This document shows, piece by piece, positions 58,509-64,000 of a stretch of DNA of 64,000 nucleotides. Both the position numbers and the translations under genes were made by a program. Position 1 is the stretch's first letter, and each line of letters opens with the position of its first letter. The stretch comes from Calliphora vicina (taxonomy: Eukaryota > Arthropoda > Insecta > Diptera > Calliphoridae). The stretch is taken from positions 22,881,701-22,945,700 of the forward strand of contig NC_088783.1 in NCBI RefSeq assembly GCF_958450345.1, read 5' to 3'. The notes under the pieces were generated by a model. The model saw nothing but the letters and a program-made list of their open reading frames with translations, was not told the DNA's origin and searched no databases.

Positions 58509-58963
58509 TGTTACGAAGTTGCATTATCAATTTGAATTAAAGGGTCTATAACTGCTGCTTGCAACATTCGTAAACATTTTTATCTGTAAAAATGTCTGCT
58601 TATCAACAATGTTGATAACATGCTGTTATTAACATTGTTTATATGTATGGCAACATTAACTGTAAATAACATTTAATATAGCTGGTCTTTGTGGAATTAG
58701 AACATTCGAGTTTTTTTTGGTTAGAATATTCATGAGAATTTTAGAAGATGGCGCTGTGTATATAAATAGTGACAGCGAGTTGCGGCTGTTAGAGTTAATA
58801 ACAGCTGTATTATCAGTGTATTTCTAAAGTGTGTGTATTAAACGAGAGTGACTATTTAAACATTTGTATATATTTAAATAAATAAAGGGTTTTATTTGCA
58901 ATTAAAAGAATCTAGTTTATTTAAAAAAATAAACCACCGTTTTTAAAAGGCAAAAACGTAAAA
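58509..58963 (+). repeat. Solo LTR of a retrotransposon
   Basis: Begins TGTTACGAAG and ends aaaacgtaaaa; the sister copy at 62.4 kb ends acgtaaca, giving inverted TGTTACG/CGTAACA tips. The 4-bp flanks are ATAT on both sides (58505-58508 and 58964-58967), which would fit a Ty3/Gypsy-type insertion. A TATA box (tatataaatag, 58759-58769) and AATAAA signals (58877-58886) sit in the expected order. No gag/pol lies beside it, so it is a recombined solo LTR of 455 bp. Confidence 0.75.
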
Positions 58964-58967
58964 ATAT

Positions 58968-59737
58968 TAATTTTTGAAATATCATTATGTTCACACTGAA
59001 AGATTTTCCTATCTCTCTCTTTTCTTTCTTTTCCCGTATTACACAGGGACATTATAGGACCCAAGTAACAACTGTTTGAACCTAAACTAACCTACTCATA
59101 GATCTTTTTGTTGGTGTAGAAACGATATATTGAGCTATCACATATTTGTATTGCATTCAAGCAATTATTTAAAAAAAATACTTAATCCAAAACATGCTTC
59201 AACTTTTAGTTATTCATTCATTATATAACTTATGACTGCAGATAAAAGCAAATAAAGGAGGGATGTGAAAAAAGTGTTTATTTTGTAAACATATAAATTA
59301 TACAGACTCTTTAAATCTGTTATGGATTAGAAAACATGGCAAAGAAAATTCAGCAAAAAACCTAAAATCAGCCAAGTGAAAAATTTCTCAAAATTAAAGA
59401 AAAAGGTTAAATTTCTCCCAAAAATTTAAAGAAAATTTACAGTTTACTTTATATTTATTTACATAATTTTTTGGAAAAAATAGAAATCAGACACATTGAT
59501 CAAAAATCTTTCAAAATATAGGCTATTTAATAGATTTCTATTGAAATACATTGATAAACAATTCACGTATTTATTTTTAGTTTTAAAGCCAACTTTTAGT
59601 AAGTTCTCTAAAATATTCCAAAAAAAATTTTCTATAATTTTTTTTTCAAATTCTTTGAAATATGATTTCAAGATCTATTTTCACGATGTCTGGCTATTTT
59701 TATAAAAGCTATCAGTATAACTTTAGGTTAAACAGGT
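58968..59737. other. AT-rich stretch, nothing assigned
   Basis: No supported gene; two overlapping ~70-codon frames on opposite strands (59459-59705) are low-complexity. Confidence 0.45.
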
Positions 59738-60310
59738 AAGAGTATTATATACGTCTGTACCGAATCTTGTATATCTACTATCAATATGTGACAATCAAAC
59801 ATTTTTCTGATATAGGGGTTATATGGGCGGTAGCGTCAATTATGGACCGATCCTCACAAAAGTTGGTAGAAAGGTTTAGATTTTAAAAGTTGTTTATGTC
59901 AAATTTCTTCACGATATTAATTATAATGAGATAATTATGAATTCTGATGGGGACTTTGTAAGGGGACTACATATAAATGTTACTCGATCTTCGTCATACT
60001 TTACAGTATAATTTCAGAGTACTTAGAACAAATTTGTGCAAAATTGTATCAGGATTGCCGCATAATTAACATTATAATGACTGCTCAAACAGAGAACATT
60101 TCAATGGGGGCTGGTTGAAATCAAAGACCGATATCGCTCATTTTCAATACTATAAAAATATTATTGTGGCAAATTTCAGCCAGGAACGGACATAGCTAGA
60201 TCACATTAGAATTTTATGAGGATTTAGAATATAACATATGCTAAGTGGGTCTGCCACAAATATTTTGATGGTGGGTCTCCATCCTTTTTTGATGGTGGGT
60301 ATACAAATAT
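59738..60310 (+). repeat. Helentron/DINE-like degenerate copy
   Basis: 'caggtaagagtattatatac', 'gtctgtaccgaatcttg', 'ggttatatgggcggtagcg', 'attatggaccgatcc' and a repeated 'tttgatggtgggt' ending 'atggtgggtatacaaa' combine the B-type start, A-type monomer motif and DINE-type end. Strongly diverged. Confidence 0.6.
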
Positions 60311-62408
60311 CTGGATATTGTGAAAATGTGGGTAAACCTTAAAAAATCCACCACGCTTATTTTTCGTTTACTTTTCAGAATTTTATTTTGTAGTCGTAGC
60401 AACAGACAGTAAAATTTGGAATATAAGTAATAAAAATATAGAGCAAAAAATAAAAACTAGTGTAAAAGTAAATTCGAATGAATGGGATGTATAAAAGGAA
60501 TTTTAGTTGATCCTACAAAAAAAAAAAAAAGAAAGTAAAGCAATGCACTTATTTTCTGGCCATTTTGGGAACATTGCAATGAATGGTCGTAGTTGGTTTG
60601 GATTTTTTTTCCCAATTGTTGGTTTAATAAAAATGTGTTCTCGTTTTTAGTTGTTAAATAAATGAAAGAAAAAAATTCTGTAAATTTATACATAAAAATG
60701 AATTCGCTTTTATTACAAGTTTAGCACAACGAGAAGTTAGAAAAAAACTAAGCATGATTTGAAAACATTTTCCCATTAGTATTTTTCCCTTTTTATTTTA
60801 ATATCTTCTTTTTTTTAGAAACATTTCCCCAACAGGGATTAGTTATTGAGCAATTCGTGAGTTTTTAACAAGTAATTACGAGTTTTAGTAAAGAATTTCA
60901 TTTTCGTTTCCTTTTTTACATATTATTTTTATTTTTAATTTTTGATATATATGAAAAAAGTTGTGTCATTTAAATGTCTACATGTGATAAAATGTATGAA
61001 GTAATTTTGTAAATATGTTTAAGGCGTAAATATTTACAGAAGCTTATCATTTATGCCACTCTGTTTGTGATAGGATAATGTATCAGCTACATTTTTGAAG
61101 AAGTTATTATAGGTTTTAGGTTTCAATTGTGACTTATTTAAAGGTAATAATGCTTAGTTTAAGTGAGTTTTAGTAAAAATTAATTACAAATTTAAAGAAA
61201 TTACGTACGGCATTGTTTATTCAGCATATATTTTTGTTAGTTTTCAAGCCATTGTTATTGTTATTTCAAAAATATTTGGCTTACATGACTTGTGGTAGTT
61301 GATATGTATGAATTAATTTATTATCACTTAAAGGAACATCACACTGAAGAAAAATTAAATAAGGACAATGTTTAGCTTAACAGAAAATATTTATCTCAAT
61401 TCTAAGGAACTAGGAAGATAAATTGTTTTGTTTCTAAAATTTGCTAGATATACATGTATGTTGTCAAAATTTCCAAATAAAAAGCTAGTCGGTTTAAAGA
61501 TGAAAATTTAAAAAAGCTACTAAAAATATATCTTTTTGCTGAATTGAAATTTCAATTATTAGAACTATCATTGTCTATTAAAATAATAATTACATATTTA
61601 ATAATTTTTAAAATACACTGAAAAGAAATTTTTTTTATTTTGTGGTGTCTTTTTCCGTAACGATATACTTCAATATCGTCAAGATGAAAAATATCCAGAG
61701 ATTGAGAAAATGGGGCTAAAATTTTATACAATTTGCAATATATACTAAAAAAAATAAATATTAATGTTGATTTAAAAATTAAAATCCACCTTGAACAAGT
61801 TAATTTTCATTCATATATAAATAACACGATATTTTCTTTTTTAAAAAAAGTAATGTTTCGCTGATTTGAACTTTTTTATTTGGATTAAAGATAGTGATTA
61901 TGGTTATATAAGCATATTTTTGTTATTAAAATTATAAGTCCTTAAAATATTTTAACGCTCACATTATTTTGGTATCAAGCAAAATGACACTAATTTTAAT
62001 GGTATTCATACTTTGCGGCTGTTATCTGAAAGAAATTATAGTATGGAGATATATACTATAAATTGTATCCATCATGTTCCAATTTATCCATATTCAAAGA
62101 TATCTGTGAATAGTTCTTGCGAAAAATATACATTTTTTAAAAATTTTCGGCAATTCTTTAAAAGCTCAGCCATCAACAGGATATTCCTTGAGCAGTTTAA
62201 GACAAACTAGGAATTCTTTTAATTCTTTTGGGAAACATTTATTTGTTGAAATTATAAAATTTTGGTTTCAATTGTATAGTTTTCCGGTAAAAATTATTAC
62301 CGGAATTATTTATATAAAAAAGTCCAAAGTCTAATAACTAATATACATATATACGATTTAATATGTAAGTTAGAAACTGTACAGATATCAAATTAATTAT
62401 AAAACTCT
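60311..62408. other. AT-rich stretch, nothing assigned
   Basis: About 2.1 kb with A- and T-runs (for example 60517-60530) and no recognisable coding region or repeat boundary. Confidence 0.45.
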
Positions 62409-63524
62409 TGTAAGTTTCAAAGTTGCGTTATCAATTTGAATTTAATGGTCAGTAACGGCTGCTTGCACTAGAAACTGCTACTTATATACAATGTTTACAA
62501 TTACACGCTGTTATTATATGTATATAAGTATGAAAACATTAACCGTTAAATCTGCTAAAAGCTCTAGGTGATCATTGTGGAAGTAGAACATTCTAGTTTT
62601 GTCCGTTAGATAATTCATGAAACTACTAGAAGATGTCACTCTGTATATAGATAGTAACAGTCAGTGTATACAGAGTAGGGTTCCTAATTTCCCGGACGTT
62701 TTTCTTTTCCGGGAGGAAATTAAAAAATCGTTTCATTCCCGGGAATTTTTTAATACTAAATTAAAACAAAACCCGGAAATTTTTTTTCGAATAAATTGAC
62801 TTATAATTGTACTTTTGTAGGGTTTTAAAAGAACTATAAAATAACTATATTGGTTGCACAATGCGTAGATAGAGCTATTTTTCATACCTGATTGTAGATA
62901 AACAAATTTGAACCACTATTACTGTTTTTATTTTCTCTAAATATGAATAATATTCATTGAATATCCCTAAAAGTTGTAATGTTAGGCTTTTTTATAGTTC
63001 TTTTAAGAGCATAAACTTCAAATTAGAATTAATCTTAATAACCAATTTTTTCAGCTGTGGCTTAAGCTAGGTAACAAAAATTCGGTTATTTTTTGGACCG
63101 TAATACATCTTTGCCAACTGACTATCTGTTGCCACAACCGAAAAAATCTATGGATATTACAGGATGATTCAATTAGCAACAAATGTGGACATCGAAACGA
63201 ATCTAAAAGTTGTAACTTTTAGAAGAAAACTTATGAAGAAATTTCCGAAAATTCCCGACAAACATTTCCCGAAAATTAAAAAAAAAATATTCCCGGGACA
63301 TTTTTCCCGCGTAGGAACCCTAATACGGAGCTATATTATAGTTAACATCAACTCTATTACCAGTGTGTGTTATTAAGTGTTACTATTTAAACTGTTGAGT
63401 AGATTTTAGTAAATATAGACTTGTTACAAAGTTTTAAACTACTGCTTGCATTTATTTGCATTTAAAAGAAACCGGTTTATTTAATGGAAATAAACCACCG
63501 TTTTCTAAAGGTAAAAACGTAACA
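62409..63524 (+). repeat. Solo LTR, copy 2, split by a hAT element
   Basis: It shares 'gttatcaatttgaatt', 'ctgcttgca', 'agaacattc', 'tagaagatg', 'tgtatata.atagt.acag', 'aataaaccaccgtttt' and the terminal 'aaaaacgtaaca' with the LTR at 58509. Without the insertion it is about 460 bp. The 5' tip is altered (tgtaagttt) and no TSD is evident. A 'tgttacaaagtt' word near 63422 suggests an internal rearrangement. Confidence 0.7.
62676..63322. mobile_element. hAT element with TTCCCGGGAA-type repeats
   Basis: The TIRs are TAGGGTTCCTA at both ends. The flanking octamers are atacagag (62668-62675) and atacggag (63323-63330), a 7/8 match. The subterminal zones carry ttcccgggaa, tttcccgg and cccgaaaat repeats, conspicuous G/C islands in an AT-rich region. 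647 bp. The only open frames are short and unrecognised. Confidence 0.88.
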
Positions 63525-64000
63525 ATATTTTAAAATTATCAATAATCATAACTTCAAGAGGTAAACTATGATTTCGGATTCCGTTAATAACCTTAATTCA
63601 AAAATAAAGTTTTTAATGAAATTTCGCACATCAATTAGAGCATTAATAAAGTTAAACTACGAAACTTGACAACAAAAATAAATGTTAAAACATTTTTGTT
63701 TGATTATAAGAGAAGCATTAAAAATATGGATAAAGTTAACCCCAGATATAAGGTATATTTACCTTATTGTCCTAAAAATAAAAGACCAGGAAAGAATTTG
63801 AATTTGAAAATTAGAAAATAGGCTATTAAATGTATTATTAAGAAATATTATAACAAAGTTGTTACCAGAAACTAAATTTCCTTGTAATTCGACAATTAAA
63901 ATCGTAATTCGACAATTTAAATTGTTAAAATTTAAAACTATTTTCTTAATTTTTTGAATATTCGTTAAACAAACCTACTGAAACTATAAAATTTTTGATT
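63525..64000. other. AT-rich stretch, nothing assigned
   Basis: No gene or repeat boundary recognised to the end of the window. Confidence 0.45.

Overview
The base composition is very AT-rich (long A/T runs, scattered short CA/GT microsatellites) and I find no credible host gene, tRNA or rRNA in 64 kb. Repeat motifs resembling DINE-1/Helentron elements ('gacggacggacatgg', subterminal 'accctacac'/'gtgtagggt'), together with mariner, DD37E and hAT relics, suggest a higher (probably calyptrate) fly. The species cannot be fixed from sequence alone. The window is an intergenic or intronic desert built by repeated rounds of transposon insertion.

The one apparently intact gene is a Tc1/mariner-class transposase of the DD37E group (16439-17446) in a complete element (16283-17580) with perfect 27-bp terminal inverted repeats (TIRs) and a TA target-site duplication (TSD). 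It sits inside a Helentron-like repeat, and a second copy of that repeat at 29.6 kb preserves the empty target site. Two full-length decayed relatives (35776-36956 and 54969-56125) and one internally deleted scrap (33556-33660) show older activity of the same family. Four older mariner relics occur (10386-11197, 47170-47565, 50390-50574, 54824-56873), one of them split by a DD37E copy.

The richest class is hAT-like. Elements at 4340-5222, 5651-6795, 8441-9264, 23353-24421, 52197-53107 and 62676-63322 start with YARNG-type TIRs and have 8-bp TSDs. Each family carries its own reiterated, mostly self-complementary, subterminal motif. Two contain remnants of the hAT C-terminal dimerisation domain. 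Three other elements (14433-15247, 38259-38890, 43462-44442) have CACTG/CACAG-type termini. Two of these have 5-bp TSDs, one GC-rich and one a 4/5 match, suggesting the Transib (RAG-related) group. Three Helitron-like copies carry internal ~115-bp tandem monomers. Two related Helentron-like families (A and B) occur many times. Smaller items are a Harbinger-like MITE, several palindromic MITEs, a short element encoding part of a THAP-like domain, a tRNA-related SINE-like sequence and two solo LTRs.

At 27775-29400 there are 271 uninterrupted copies of TAATAC. The array abuts a Helentron-A end, and its edge resembles a segment of that family, so it may have been seeded there.

Layout: 0.3-5.3 kb Helentron relics and a three-level nest; 5.6-12.6 kb hAT elements, a foldback element, mariner and a palindrome; 14.4-18 kb Transib-like element and the intact DD37E element; 20.9-26 kb hAT and Helentron copies; 27.8-30 kb hexamer array; 30.9-37 kb composite hAT-like nest and dead DD37E; 38.3-44.9 kb Transib-like, Helentron and SINE-like; 45.7-51.6 kb mariner and Helitron; 52.2-56.9 kb hAT and nested mariner/DD37E; 58.5-63.5 kb solo LTRs. 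All assignments rest on motifs, TIRs, TSDs and comparison among copies inside the window; no database was searched.
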